Assembly: GCA_032622095.1 (NCBI GenBank)
Contig: CP136064.1
Span: 259,075,863 to 259,139,862, forward strand
Length of the DNA stretch: 64,000 nt
Source: Siphonodentalium dalli
Lineage: Eukaryota > Mollusca > Scaphopoda > Gadilida > Siphonodentaliidae
Direction: 5' to 3'
A program made the translations under genes and the position numbers. The notes beneath the pieces were generated by a model, which was not told the origin of the DNA, did not search any database, and saw nothing but the letters and a program-made list of their open reading frames with translations. Positions 39,701 to 52,188 of the stretch are shown here, one piece after another. Positions within the stretch are counted from its first letter, which is position 1. The number at the start of each line of letters is the position of its first letter.

Positions 39701-41637
39701 TTACTCAACCGTAGTGTAAGATACCACCAATCAACGTTACTCAACCGTAGTGTAAGTATACCACCAATCAACGTTACTCAACCGTAGTGTAAGTATACCA
39801 CCAATCAACGTTACTCAACCGTAGTGTAAGTATACCACCAATCAACGTTACTTAACCGTAGTGTAAGATACCACCAAACAACGTTACTCAACCGTAGTGT
39901 AAGTATACCACCAAGCAACGTTACTCAACCGTAGTGTAAGTATACCACCAAACAACGTTACTCAACCGTAGTGTAAGTATACCACAAATCAACGTTACTC
40001 AACCGTAGTGTAAGTATACCACCAAACAACGTTACTCAACCGTAGTGTAAGATACCAACAAACAACGTTACTCAACCGTAGTGTAAGTATACCACGAAGC
40101 AACGTTACTCAACCGTAGTGTAAGATACCACCAATCAACGTTACTCAACCGTAGTGTAAGTATACCACCAATCAACGTTACTCAACCGTAGTGTAAGTAT
40201 ACCACCAATCAACGTTACTTAACCGTAGTGTAAGATACCACCAAACAACGTTACTCAACCGTAGTGTAAGTATACCACCAAGCAACGTTACTCAACCGTA
40301 GTGTAAGTATACCACCAAACAACGTTACTCAACCGTAGTGTAAGTATACCACAAATCAACGTTACTCAACCGTAGTGTAAGTATACCACCAAACAACGTT
40401 ACTCAACCGTAGTGTAAGATACCACCAAACAACGTTACTCAACCGTAGTGTAAGTATACCACGAAGCAACGTTACTCAACCGTAGTGTAAGATACCACCA
40501 ATCAACGTTACTCAACCGTAGTGTAAGTATACCACCAATCAACGTTACTCAACCGTAGTGTAAGTATACCACCAATCAACGTTACTCAACCGTAGTGTAA
40601 GTATACCACCAATCAACGTTACTCAACCGTAGTGTAAGTATACCACCAAACAACGTTACTCAACCGTAGTGTAAGATACCACCAAACAACGTTACTCAAC
40701 CGTAGTGTAAGTATACCACCAATCAACGTTACTCAACCGTAGTGTAAGATACCACCAAACAACGTTACTCAACCGTAGTGTAAGTATACCACCAAACAAC
40801 GTTACTCAACCGTAGTGTAAGTATACCACCAAACAACGTTACTCAACCGTAGTGTAAGATACCACCAATCAACGTTACTCAACCGTAGTGTAAGTATACC
40901 ACCAAACAACGTTACTCAGCCGTAGTGTAAGATACCAACAAGCAACGTTACTCAACCGTAGTGTAAGATACAACAAAACAACGTTACTCAACCGTAGTGT
41001 AAATATACCACCAAACAACGTTACTCAACCGTAGTGTAAGTATACCACCAAGCAACGTTACTCAACCGTAGTGTAAATATACCACCAAACAACGTTACTC
41101 AACCGTAGTGTAAGATACAACCAATCAACGTTACTCAACCGTAGTGTAAGATACAACAAAACAACGTTACTCAACCGTCGCGTAAGAAACCACCAAACAA
41201 CGTTACTCAACCGTAGTGTAAGATACCACCAAACAACGTTACTCAACCGTAGTGTAAGTATACCACCAATCAACGTTACTCAACCGTAGTGTAAGATACC
41301 ACCAAACAACGTTACTCAACCGTAGAGTAAGTATGCCACCAAACAACGTTACTCAACCGTAGTGTAAGATACCACCAATCAACGTTACTCAACCGTAGAG
41401 TAAGTATACCACCAAACAACGTTACTCAACCGTAGTGTAAGATACCACCAATCAACGTTACTCAACCGTAGTGTAAGTATACCACCAAACAACGTTACTC
41501 AACCGTAGTGTAAGATACCACCAAACAACGTTACTCAACCGTAGTGTAAGATACCACCAATCAACGTTACTCAACCGTAGAGTAAGTATACCACCAAACA
41601 ACGTTACTCAACCGTAGTGTTAGATACCACCAAACAA
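36731..41637. repeat. 2,270/2,637-bp tandem higher-order repeat
   Basis: 36731-39000 is followed directly by a near-identical copy, 39001-41637. Marker variants (atcaacgtactc lacking a T at 36986 and 39256; cacgaagc at 37420 and 39690; gttagataccacc near 38981 and 41618) fix the offset at 2,270 bp in the left part and 2,637 bp in the right. The second copy has therefore gained one block of about 367 bp (ten units). A nested ~400-bp period is visible from the cacgaagc markers. Confidence 0.75.
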
Positions 41638-44600
41638 CGTTACTCAACCGTAGTGTAAGATACCACCAAACAACGTTACTCAACCGTAGGGTAAGTATAC
41701 CACCAAACAACGTTACTCAACCGTAATGTAAGTATACCACCAATCAACGTTACTCAACCGTAGGGTAAGTATACCACCAAGCAACGTTACTCAACCGTAG
41801 TGTAAGTATACCACCAAGCAACGTTACTCAACCGTAGTGTAAGTATACCACGAAGCAACGTTACTCAACCGTAGTGTAAGATACCATCAATCAACGTTAC
41901 TCAACCGTAGTGTAAGATACCACCAAACAACGTTACTCAACCGTAGGGTAAGTATACCACCAAACAACGTTACTCAACCGTAGTGTAAGATACCACCAAT
42001 CAACGTTACTCAACCGTAGTGTAAGTAAACCACCAATCAACGTTACTCAACCGTAGTGTAAGATACCACCAAACAACGTTACTCAACCGTAGTGTAAGTA
42101 TACCACCAGTCAACGTTACTCAACCGTAGGGTAAGATTACCACCAATCAACGTTACTCAACCGTAGTGTAAGTATACCACCAAACAACGTTACTCAACCG
42201 TAGTGTAAGATACCACCAAGCAACGTTACTCAACCGTAGTGTAAGTATACCACCAAGCAACGTTACTCAACCGTAGTGTAAGTATACCACCAAGCAACGT
42301 TACTCAACCGTAGTGTAAGTATACCACCAAACAACGTTACTCAACCGTAGTGTAAGATACCACCAAGCAACGTTACTCAACCGTAGTGTAAGTATACCAC
42401 GAAGCAACGTACTCAATCGTAGTGTAAGATACCACCAATCAACGTTACTCAACCGTAGTGTAAGATATCACCAAGCAACGTTACTCAACCGTAGTGTAAG
42501 ATACCATCAAACAACGTTACTCAACCGTAGTGTAAGTATACCACCAAGCAACGTTACTCAACCGTAGTGTAAGATACCACCAATCAACGTTACTCAACCG
42601 TAGTGTAAGATACCACCAATCAACGTTACTCAACCGTAGAGTAAGTATACCACCAAACAACGTTACTCAACCGTAGTGTAAGATACCACCAAACAACGTT
42701 ACTCAACCGTAGTGTAAGATACCACCAAACAACGTTACTCAACCGTAGTGTAAGATACCACCAATCAACGTTACTCAACCGTAGTGTAAGTATACCACCA
42801 AGCAACGTTACTCAACCGTAGTGTAAGTATACCACCAAACAACGTTACTCAACCGTAGTGTAAGATACCACCAAGCAACGTTACTCAACCGTAGTGTAAG
42901 TATACCACGAAGCAACGTACTCAATCGTAGTGTAAGATACCACCAATCAACGTTGCTCAACCGTAGTGTAAGATATCACCAAGCAACGTTACTCAACCGT
43001 AGTGTAAGATACCATCAAACAACGTTACTCAACCGTAGTGTAAGTATACCACCAAGCAACGTTACTCAACCGTAGTGTAAGATACCACCAATCAACGTTA
43101 CTCAACCGTAGTGTAAGATACCACCAAACAACGTTACTCAACCGTAGAGTAAGTATACCACCAAACAACGTTACTCAACCGTAGTGTAAGATACCACCAA
43201 ACAACGTTACTCAACCGTAGTGTAAGATACCACCAAACAACGTTACTCAACCGCAGTGTAAGATACCACAAATCAACGTTACTCAACCGTAGTGTAAGTA
43301 TACCACCAAACAACGTTACTCAACCGTAGTGTAAGTATACCACCAATCAACGTTACTCAACCGTAGTGTAAGATACCACCAAACAACGTTACTCAACCGT
43401 AGTGTAAGTATACCACCAATCAACGTTACTCAACCGTAGTGTAAGTATACCACCAAACAACGTACTCAATCGTAGTGTAAGATACCACCAAACAACGTAC
43501 TCAATCGTAGTGTAAGATACCACCAAACAACGTTACTTAACCGTAGTGTAAGATACCACCAAACAACGTTACTCAACCGTAGAGTAAGTATACCACCAAA
43601 CAACGTACTCAATCGTAGTGTAAGATACCACCAATCAACGTTACTCAACCGTAGTGTAAGATACCACCAAACAACGTTACTCAACCGTAGTGTAAGATAC
43701 CACCAAGCAACGTTACTCAACCGTAGTGTAAGATACCACCAAACAACGTACTCAATCGTAGTGTAAGATACCACCAAACAACGTTACTCAACCGTAGTGT
43801 AAGTATACCACCAAACAACGTTACTCAACCGTAGTGTAAGTATACCACCAATCAGCGTTACTCAACCGTAGTGTAAGATACCACCAATCAACGTTACTCA
43901 ACCGTAGTGTAAGTATACCACCAAACAACGTTACTCAACCGTAGTGTAAGATACCACCAATCAACGTTACTCAACCGTAGTGTAAGTATACCACCAAACA
44001 ACGTACTCAATCGTAGTGTAAGATACCACCAATCAACGTTACTCAACCGTAGTGTAAGATACCACCAAACAACGTACTCAACCGTAGTGTAAGATACCAC
44101 CAAACAACGTTACTCAACCGTAGTGTAAGATACCACCAAACAACGTTACTCAACCGTCGCGTAAGATACCACCAAACAACGTTACTCAACCGTAGTGTAA
44201 GATACAACAAAACAACGTTACTCAACCGTCGCGTAAGATACCACCAAACAACGTTACTCAACCGTAGCGTAAGATACCACCAATCAACGTTACTCAACCG
44301 TAGAGTAAGTATACCACCAATCAACGTTACTCAACCGTAGTGTAAGATACAACAAATCAACGTTACTCAACCGTAGTGTAAGATACCATCAAACAACGTA
44401 CTCAATCGTAGTGTAAGATACCACCAATCAACGTTACTCAACCGTAGTGTAAGTATACCACCAAACAACGTTACTCAACCGTAGTGTAAGATACCACCAA
44501 ACAACGTTACTCAACCGTAGTGTAAGTATACCACCAAACAACGTTACTCAACCGTAGTGTAAGATACCACCAAACAACGTTACTCAACCGTAGTGTAAGT

Positions 44601-45018
44601 ATACCACCAAACAACGTTACTCAACCGTAGTGTAAGATACCATCAAACAACGTTACTCAACCGTAGTGTAAGTATACCACCAATCAACGTTACTCAACCG
44701 TAGTGTAAGTATACCACCAATCAACGTTACTCAACCGTAGTGTAAGATACCACCAATCAACGTTACTCAACCGTAGTGTAAGATACCACCAAACAACGTT
44801 ACTCAACCGTAGTGTAAATATACCACCAAACAACGTACTCAATCGTAGTGTAAGTATACCAACAATCAACGTTACTCAACCATAGTGTAGATATACCACC
44901 AAACAACGTTACTCAACCGTAGTGTAAATATACCAACAATCAACGTTACTCAACCGTAGTGTAAGTATACCACCAATCAACGTTACTCAACCGTAGTGTA
45001 AATATACCACCAAACAAC

Positions 45019-46574
45019 GCTGACTAAAGTATTGAGTAAACCCTTTCTATTCAACGGGTTGAGTAAACATTTTACTTTACACTGAAAGTGAAATCACTCA
45101 ACAACCCATTGATTTTTCTCAATAGTTGACTGAACAATGTAGCTCTCTTAATTAAGAGAAGGAGTAGGCTTGGAATATTTGTTCGAAGGATTCTCGAGAA
45201 TGAACTGGATTATATCATTGATTCATATGGTTAAAATGTCTGATGTTCGTGTTGTCGAAGAAATTAGAACCTCGGCTTACTCCTTAATGAGGTGCTGTTC
45301 TGACATACCTATCGGCCATCTCCTCCCATCGCAATGTAGCATTTATGTATCCAAATATAATGTTGAACGTATATTAAATATCTTGAAATGACTACCATTA
45401 ATATAGTTACACAGTGATTTAAATTGAGTTATTTTTCTTGGAACATGTAATCAACGTGTTGATTAAATCTGAAACAGTAATCCAGATTTGTCAGTGTTGC
45501 GTACTCCTCACTCAACTGCTGAATAAAAGCGACTCAACAAATTATCACTCAACGTGTTTAGTAGACATATTAGTCAACAAGATCTGCAGTGTACTAACAA
45601 GGTGTACGATCTCGACAATAACATGATATTTTATGCGATATTTATGATTGGAATAAGAACAAAATCTGTATATATCTTTAAATTCTGTTTGTTTATGGCG
45701 GCTTTAACGAATGTGACTTTTTAAAAACAGCAATACCCTCACACAGGCCGTCCGTATCTTTAAACTGTGTAAGTTGTAACTACATTTGGAAACACAAATG
45801 TGTCCTTAAATAACCTTTATTGGAAAGCAAAGAAGTCACTGACATTTTCCATCTGAGTAGATCTACGTGGGTGGTGAATTGGTCACGTGAAGCGATGTCA
45901 CCTTGATTAATACAGAATCCAGAAATGTATCCAGTGGCACGTGTCTTCCGCCAGATTGGTTTGAGTTACACCACCAATCAACAACGTCATACGGTGTCAC
46001 GTTATAAACCCTTATTTACTAACTCATTGATGAGAAAAAAATATATTTCCAAATACTTTCCAAATTATCTGAATTTAGTTAATTTTACGTTTAAAAAATA
46101 AGAATAACAGTGAGAATATACTAATTAAACTCTCCAAATTTATTCAGAACGCGAGAGTTAATAACGAATAATGCATGATATCTACACTCAGTCGCGATAT
46201 CTCCAACATTTTCGAGGAGATGGCGCGATTTAGTGATGCATGTCATCAAACATTATTGTGTTGCCCTATAGAATATAAATATTGAATAGCTGCCCCCCCC
46301 CCCTTCACACTGAAAAACCCACTTCCACTGTTGCACACCATATATTGTATTTGTATAATTATGTATTCTGTTCTCATAATATCATGTAAAATTATTTATT
46401 TGAGAATAAACACTTGAACTTGATGAGTATAGTTATTGTTTAAAAATAATTTCAACAAACACATCTTATTATCTGAACATTTCCCACCAAAGAATAGACA
46501 TATTTTTGCACTTCTATTATTTCCTGAACATCCCTCCAAATGAATAATAGACCAATGCAATGTATACTTTTATA
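45019..46574. other. gene-poor stretch right of the array
   Basis: Short frames at 45170-45626 have no domain. It contains a C10 run near 46292 and one arm of a family E palindrome near 46450. Confidence 0.45.
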
Positions 46575-46795
46575 ATTTAGTGGGATAATCCATTTAATAA
46601 AGAAAGGGTTAATTGTAACAACCCAGAAATGTATCCAGTGGCACCATGGGCACGCCTGATACACACAAAAAGGCCAAAATGTTCTGTGTACATACACTGT
46701 TAAAAATGTACAAAGTTCGGGGAAATTGCTGACCGCACTATGTACCATAAGGGTTACGGAACATTGTACCATTACATTACGGTCATATGTTCTGT
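46575..46795. repeat. interspersed repeat right of the giant array
   Basis: Direct-orientation partner of 30020-30215. The two copies bracket the 15-kb satellite-bearing region. Confidence 0.7.
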
Positions 46796-46971
46796 ACGGC
46801 TATGGGACAAAGTTCCATATTCATACGGGACATAGGACCGCACAGACACAAATAAATAATCCTTAACTTTACAGGACCATGTGCCGGCAGCAAATTTCGG
46901 AATTTTGTACCGTGAGAATGGAAATTTTCTAACAGTGTACGCTTAGTATGACAAATTTAAATCACTAACAA

Positions 46972-47510
46972 AATACTAGCAAATCAGTGTGGCTCTTTTT
47001 TGTATATCCCTTGACTTTGATTGATCGAGGTTGATCACGTGACTTATTTTTCATAATTCTAACCCTAACAATTTCCCTAGCTTGAAGATTGTACACCTTG
47101 TTATTAGATCCAGAGGTCTTAGAGCCATAGAGCCACAGATTAGGTAATACTAGCAAATCATTGTGGCTTTTTTTTTTGTGTAACCCTTGACTTTGATTGA
47201 TCGAGGTTAAATTGATCACGTGACTTAATATTTTTCATAATTCTAACCCTAACCCTTTCCCTTGCTTGAAGATTGTACACCTTGTTATTAGATCCAGAGG
47301 CCTTAGAGCCATAGAGCCACATATTAGGTAATACTAGCAAATCAGTGTGGCTCTTTGTTGTGTATCCCTTGACTTTGATTGATCGAGGTTGATCACGTGA
47401 CTTATTTTTCATAATTCTAACCCTAACCCTAACCCTTTCCCTAGCTTGAAGATTGTACACCTTGTTATTAGATCCAGAAGTCATAGAGCCATAGAGCCAC
47501 ACCGTAGTGT
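46972..47510. repeat. ~185-bp tandem repeat, three copies
   Basis: Each copy has actagcaaatca, ccttgactttgattgatcga, gatcacgtgactta, tcataattctaacccta, cttgaagattgtacacc and tagagccatagagccaca. The CTAACCC motif is present 1, 2 and 3 times in successive copies. Frames on the minus strand are translations of the repeat. Confidence 0.85.
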
Positions 47511-48004
47511 TTTTAATCTTCATTTGGTCTGTAAGTTCCAATGTTCTTTTCAAAATTCATGTAAACCGCTCCGGGACCTGGTTCAAATCCACATGTTTCC
47601 ATCGTGGACTTTGTAACTCTAAATCGTTATAAGTTACTCTCCGATGGCCTGTGGTTTGCCGCACATGGTCGACGAGTTTATCAGCCATTGGAATCACGGT
47701 TAGATTAGCCGTAAGGTTGCGGATTTCCTCTACCACTAAAATTGTCCGTGATAGGGCCTTAGTTGCTGAAAGTTTATTAAACCCCAACTTATCAATCAAT
47801 CAATCTTGACATCCATACAGTTTTTGCACCACCAATATTATATGTATAAACTGATATGACGAATGTGTTTTAATTGTTTTTCTTTTTAACAAAAACCTTA
47901 TTTGACTAACAAGTAGACATTTTGGTCTACCTGATGCCAGTGCATTATACTCTGATTTGATTTCCACCATTCTAGTGTGCTAGGTGTGGTTTCGCCTAAC
48001 ATGA
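47511..48004. other. gene-poor stretch
   Basis: An 80-codon minus-strand frame (47557-47799) shows no known domain. A tRNA B-box-like ggttcaaatcc at about 47580 suggests SINE-derived sequence, but no A box was found. Confidence 0.35.
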
Positions 48005-48225
48005 CAGTCGTGCTACCGGTCAGATACTATTGTGGTTACAGATAAAACCATTTCTTTTGTCGTGTTACCGGGCCAGACACTTACATATTGTGGTTACACC
48101 TAAAACCATTTCTTTCGTCGTGTTACCGGACCAGACACTTACCTATTGTGGTTACACCTAAAACCATTTCTTTCGTCGTGTTACCGGGCCAGACACTTAC
48201 CTATTGTGATTACACCTAAACACCA
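48005..48225. repeat. ~65-bp tandem repeat, about four copies
   Basis: The unit contains gtcgtgttaccgggccagac, acttacctattgtggttaca and cctaaaaccatttcttt. The first copy is diverged. Confidence 0.8.
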
Positions 48226-48262
48226 TTGTTTTAACAAATACTCATTGACGATTAGTTCTCTT

Positions 48263-48310
48263 GGGAAATGTTCAGATAATAAGTTAAACTTATTATCTAA
48301 ACATTTCCAC
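48263..48310. repeat. small palindrome, family E copy 3
   Basis: ggaaatgttcagataataag directly faces cttattatctaaacatttcc. Confidence 0.7.
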
Positions 48311-48890
48311 ACCAATGAATTATATATTAATATGAATCATTCTGCAACTGCAGTATATGTTCGTCTGTTTGCCGTCTGCTTTTAACCTCGAACGTGGGAG
48401 AATACATTTGGCAAAGAAAGGGTTACGGTAATTATAAACAACCCAGAAATGTATCCAATGGCACGTGGCTTCATCCAACTGGTTTCAGGAAAATCATCCA
48501 TCAACGACGTCACACGTCATCACGCTATTCAGCTCATTTTGCTCGTGACTTGTGAATCTGAATGTGATTGATCACATATTGCTAAATGAGACTGTGTCGA
48601 AGTGACTTTTGTAATTTGAAGCCGGTTCCGAGCAGCATTGACAAACCCATGGTGTTATTTGAGAAACTCTTCTCAATTATGAATATCCCTTGGGTGCGAG
48701 CTGGACTGAGCGCCATTCAGTGCACATATAGGCTGTTAACCAGTCCAATATATTGCATCAGGGACATGTTTGCTAAAAACTTTAAATTAGGAGAGCATAC
48801 AAAACTTCATAAAATTGACCGAAAACAACTCAAATTATATCATAATTATATAGTAAATAAAACTATACCGGTGTATCATCAAGCATGTCT
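48311..48890. other. gene-poor stretch
   Basis: A 104-codon plus frame (48586-48900) has no recognisable family and runs into a foldback repeat, so I do not call it. Part of 48420-48530 matches the repeat seen at 30020 and 46575. Confidence 0.4.
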
Positions 48891-48894
48891 CGTC

Positions 48895-48965
48895 GAGTAA
48901 ATCAGGTCTGAACCTCGCCAAAGGCTCGGCCCAGACCTAATTTAGTGGACTCGTTTTGTAAATTC
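48895..48965. repeat. family C foldback core, solo
   Basis: aaatcaggtctgaacctcg and cggcccagacctaattt are arms of the same foldback found at 15540-15600 and 49470-49560, here with a diverged outer part. Confidence 0.6.
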
Positions 48966-49089
48966 CGCAACAAACTGGGAACTCATTGTAGATTTATCTA
49001 TTTATTTATCTATCTATTTATTACATTATCCTACCTTTATTCCATTCAATACATCCATTCTATAAATTGTGATATGAATTATTCGTTGT

Positions 49090-49560
49090 ATAACAGGAAA
49101 TAGTGCCAGGTGACCCTGCATGGGTGACCTTTGAATTTCGGTTTGTCGTCTGTTTACTTTCCGTACGCAACGTCTCAAAATACTATGGCTTCCAATATTT
49201 CTCCAACAAACTATAATGAAAGAAGAGTTTGAAAAGTTATGTCATTAAATATATATACCCCATTAAATACGTCAAAGAGTCTTTTTTTTTTAAGCTGTGA
49301 CTATTTTTTTACGCGGTCATACAACGCATAGTTACGTGAAACGTCATCGAATGCATCATAGAAGCCGATGTTATATATAGTTTCGCGTCCCATTTGTTGA
49401 TTTAAATATGTTTTGGCGAGGTTTTGGATCATGTAATAAATAGAATCCCCATTTTATAACGGAAGTTACAAAACTCGTCCAGTAAATTAGGTCTGGACCG
49501 AGCCCAGACCTAATTTGCTGGACTCGTTTTGTAAATTCCGCTATAAACTGGGATGGGTAC
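49090..49560 (-). mobile_element. interspersed repeat, family C, uninterrupted copy
   Basis: The complement of 15505-16320 without the MITE. The empty insertion site lies at about 49231-49280, where a single taatgggg...attaaat stretch replaces the two 19-base copies bordering the MITE at 15.8 kb. Confidence 0.75.
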
Positions 49561-50478
49561 TCGACTCCTCGTTGTAGATCCTCTATCTATATATGGCACT
49601 TAGTTACCAACCATATTATCAACATTTTATACTACCAATACTTACGTTATTTCAATTTTCCAAAGTGAGGCCATTAGTTGTGAATCAACATCACCATAAC
49701 GTAAACGTATGGATCTGACACTGATGATAGTGTCTAAATATACACTGAGACAGGTTCAAACAACCATCCAGCATTCGGTTCAGTATAGTCAGCCTGGTCC
49801 AAACCCCAATCAGGATTAAACAAGAGATTATCCAATGAATGCCCATAGACAACATCAAACTGGATACAGTCCAACTGTGTGATATCTAGTTATGTCATTT
49901 CAAAATTCCACCACTCACTTCAAAAACATGAGAATACATTTGTATAATGTATAGACTTCTCAAAAGAACTTTCTTAATTGACATTTTATTTATGAAAAAT
50001 TATTTAGATTTATAGTTGGGAAGAAAGTACCGTCAATACAAATGCAAACCACAATTGTAATGCTCTACACACACAAACACAAAGTACTGAAACATCTGGG
50101 AAATTTGAACAAAGTCAACAAAATCATCTAGCTGCGATTCTACTTGGCAGTGATTCACTACGTTTACCGAATTTCATCCGCGACCTACAACAACACTCCA
50201 TCATTAACTCAGTTACATTTATCCACAATGTCTGCAAGTGTATTAGACGAGAACTATCTAGTATATAGGTGCGATCTCTGATGCATTAAACCGTGCATCT
50301 GCCCAACTCTGCCTACAAGAAAGTATAAACATCCATGTGTTCTGCTATATTACCAGGTGGAACCACACGCATGCTACAACCACTATACTTACACAGATTT
50401 ATCACACGACAATACATGTATATTATCTCTTCAGTGTGTGTCTTTCTATACTATTGTTTGTACATATTTAAAGCCATG
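49561..50478. other. gene-poor stretch
   Basis: No gene recognised. Confidence 0.45.
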
Positions 50479-52188
50479 TACACTCGAAATCGCGTTGGGT
50501 AAATTTTTACCCAACACAATGTTGCATATAGCACCACGTGAACGATGGGTAAATTTTACCAATGTATTTACTCAACGAAAATAATTTATCCAATATTAGT
50601 TTTCCTTCTTGGTTAGGTACAAAATATTCGCCCAACGGAGAAGGGAAATTAATATTGGGTAAATTATGTCCGTGCGATGAAAAAACCTTGCCCAACATTC
50701 GGTAAAATTTACCCACGTTCGCGTGGTGCTATATATATGCACCATTGTGTGTAAGATTTACCCACGTTCGCGTGGTGCTATATATATGCACCATTGTGTG
50801 TAAAATTTACCCACGTTCACGTGGTGCTATATATATGCACCATTGTGTGTAAGATTTACCCACGTTCGCGTGGTGCTATATATATGCACCATTGTGTGTA
50901 AGATTTACCCACGTTCGAGTGGTGCTATATATATGCACCATTGTGTGTAAAATTTACCCACGTTCACGTGGTGCTATATATATGCACCATTGTGTGTAAG
51001 ATTTACCCACGTTCACGTGGTGCTATATATATGCACCATTGTGTGTAAAATTTACCCACGTTCGCGTGGTGCTATATATATGCACCATTGTGTGTAAGAT
51101 TTACCCACGTTCACGTGGTGCTATATATATGCACCATTGTGTGTAAAATGTACCCACGTTCGCGTGGTGCTATATGCACCATTGTGTGTAAGATTTACCC
51201 ACGTTCGCGTGGTGCTATATGCACCATTGTGTGTAAGATTTACCCACGTCCACGTGGTGCTATATATATGCACCATTGTGTGTAAGATTTACACACGTTC
51301 GCGTGGTGCTATATATATGCACCGTTGTGTGTAAGATTTACCCACGTTCGCGTGGTGCTATATATATGCACCATTGTGTCTAAGATTTACCCACGTTCGC
51401 GTGGTGCTATATATATGCACCATTGTGTGTAAGATTTACCCACGTTCGCGTGGTGCTATATATATGCACCATTGTGTGTAAAATTTACACACGTTCACGT
51501 GGTGCTATATATATGCACCATTGTGTGTAAGATTTACACACGTTCACGTGGTGCTATATATATGCACCATTGTGTGTAAAATTTACCCACGTTCGCGTGG
51601 TGCTATATATATGCACCATTGTGTGTAAGATTTACCCACGTTCGCGTGGTGCAATATATATGCACCATCGTGTGTAAGATTTACCCACGTTCGCGTGGTG
51701 CTATATATATGCACCATTGTGTGTAAAATTTACCCACGTTCACGTGGTGCTATATATATGCACCATTGTGTGTAAGATTTACCCACGTTCACGTGGTGCT
51801 ATATATATGCACCATTGTGTGTAAAATTTACCCACGTTTGCGTGGTGCTATATGCACCATTGTGTGTATGATTTACCCACGTTCACGTGGTGCTATATAT
51901 ATGCACCATTGTGTGTAAGATTTACACACGTCCGCGTGGTGCTATATATATGCACCATTGTGTGTAAAATTTACCCACGTTCGCGTGGTGCTATATATAT
52001 GCACCATTGTGTGTAAGATTTACCCACGTTCGCGTGGTGCTATATATATGCACCATTGTGTGTAAGATTTACCCACGTTCGCGTGGTGCAATATATATGC
52101 ACCATTGTGTGTAAAATTTACCCACGTTCACGTGGTGCTATATGCACCATTGTGTGTAAAATTTTACCCAACGCGATTTATGAGTGTA
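50479..52188. mobile_element. inverted-end element carrying a 49-bp minisatellite
   Basis: The left end reads TACACTCGAAATCGCGTTGG then GTAAATTTTTACCCAAC. The right end reads gtaaaattttacccaacgcg then atttatgagtgta. The ends are complementary over the first ~35 bases with a few differences. The left end matches that of the large element at 30507 at 29 of the first 36 positions by eye. The interior is 50521-50700 unique sequence followed by the array. No transposase. Confidence 0.7.
50700..52160. repeat. 49-bp minisatellite, about 30 copies
   Basis: The unit is gtgtaagatttacccacgtt, cgcgtggtgctatatatatg, caccattgt. Some units are 45 bp because they lack TATA. Each unit can form two hairpins: CCACG-TTCR-CGTGG and GGTGC-(TA)n-GCACC. 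Frames on the plus strand are translations of the array. Confidence 0.95.

Larger units (their letters stand above)
30545..45018. repeat. giant 36/37-bp minisatellite
   Basis: About 14.5 kb of head-to-tail units beginning caacgttactcaaccgtagt and ending in gtaagataccaccaa plus one base (36 bp) or gtaagtataccaccaa plus one base (37 bp). This makes roughly 390-400 copies. The base before the next unit varies among A, T and G, and the GTAAGA/GTAAGT variants are mixed along the array. Runs of 36-bp units give open frames with a 12-residue repeat on both strands (up to 194 codons on the minus strand). These follow from unit length and are not genes. Confidence 0.97.
30507..45593. mobile_element. 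large inverted-end element carrying the giant minisatellite
   Basis: The left end reads TACACTGACAATCTCGTTGA then CTAAATTTTTACTCAAAC. The right end, read in complement from 45593, is TACACTGCAGATCTTGTTGA then CTAATATG. The first array unit begins directly inside the left end. Outside the array, 45019-45593 is unique sequence with scattered ACTCAAC/GTTGAGT motifs. No transposase is encoded. A TA target duplication is possible if the ends are CACTG...CAGTG. The pairing of these ends over 15 kb is an inference, supported by the similar element at 50479-52188. Confidence 0.5.

Noticed and set aside
31409-44324. Long open frames with a 12-residue repeat on both strands of the giant array
   Set aside because: They exist because the 36-bp unit is a multiple of three. 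They end wherever a 37-bp unit intervenes, and both strands are open equally.
30545-45018. CRISPR array
   Set aside because: The units are contiguous minisatellite copies without unique spacers, in a eukaryotic context.
48586-48900. 104-codon plus-strand frame
   Set aside because: No domain, low-complexity composition, and its end lies in a foldback repeat.
50357-51334. Plus-strand frames in the 49-bp array
   Set aside because: Repeat translation only; interrupted as unit length changes.
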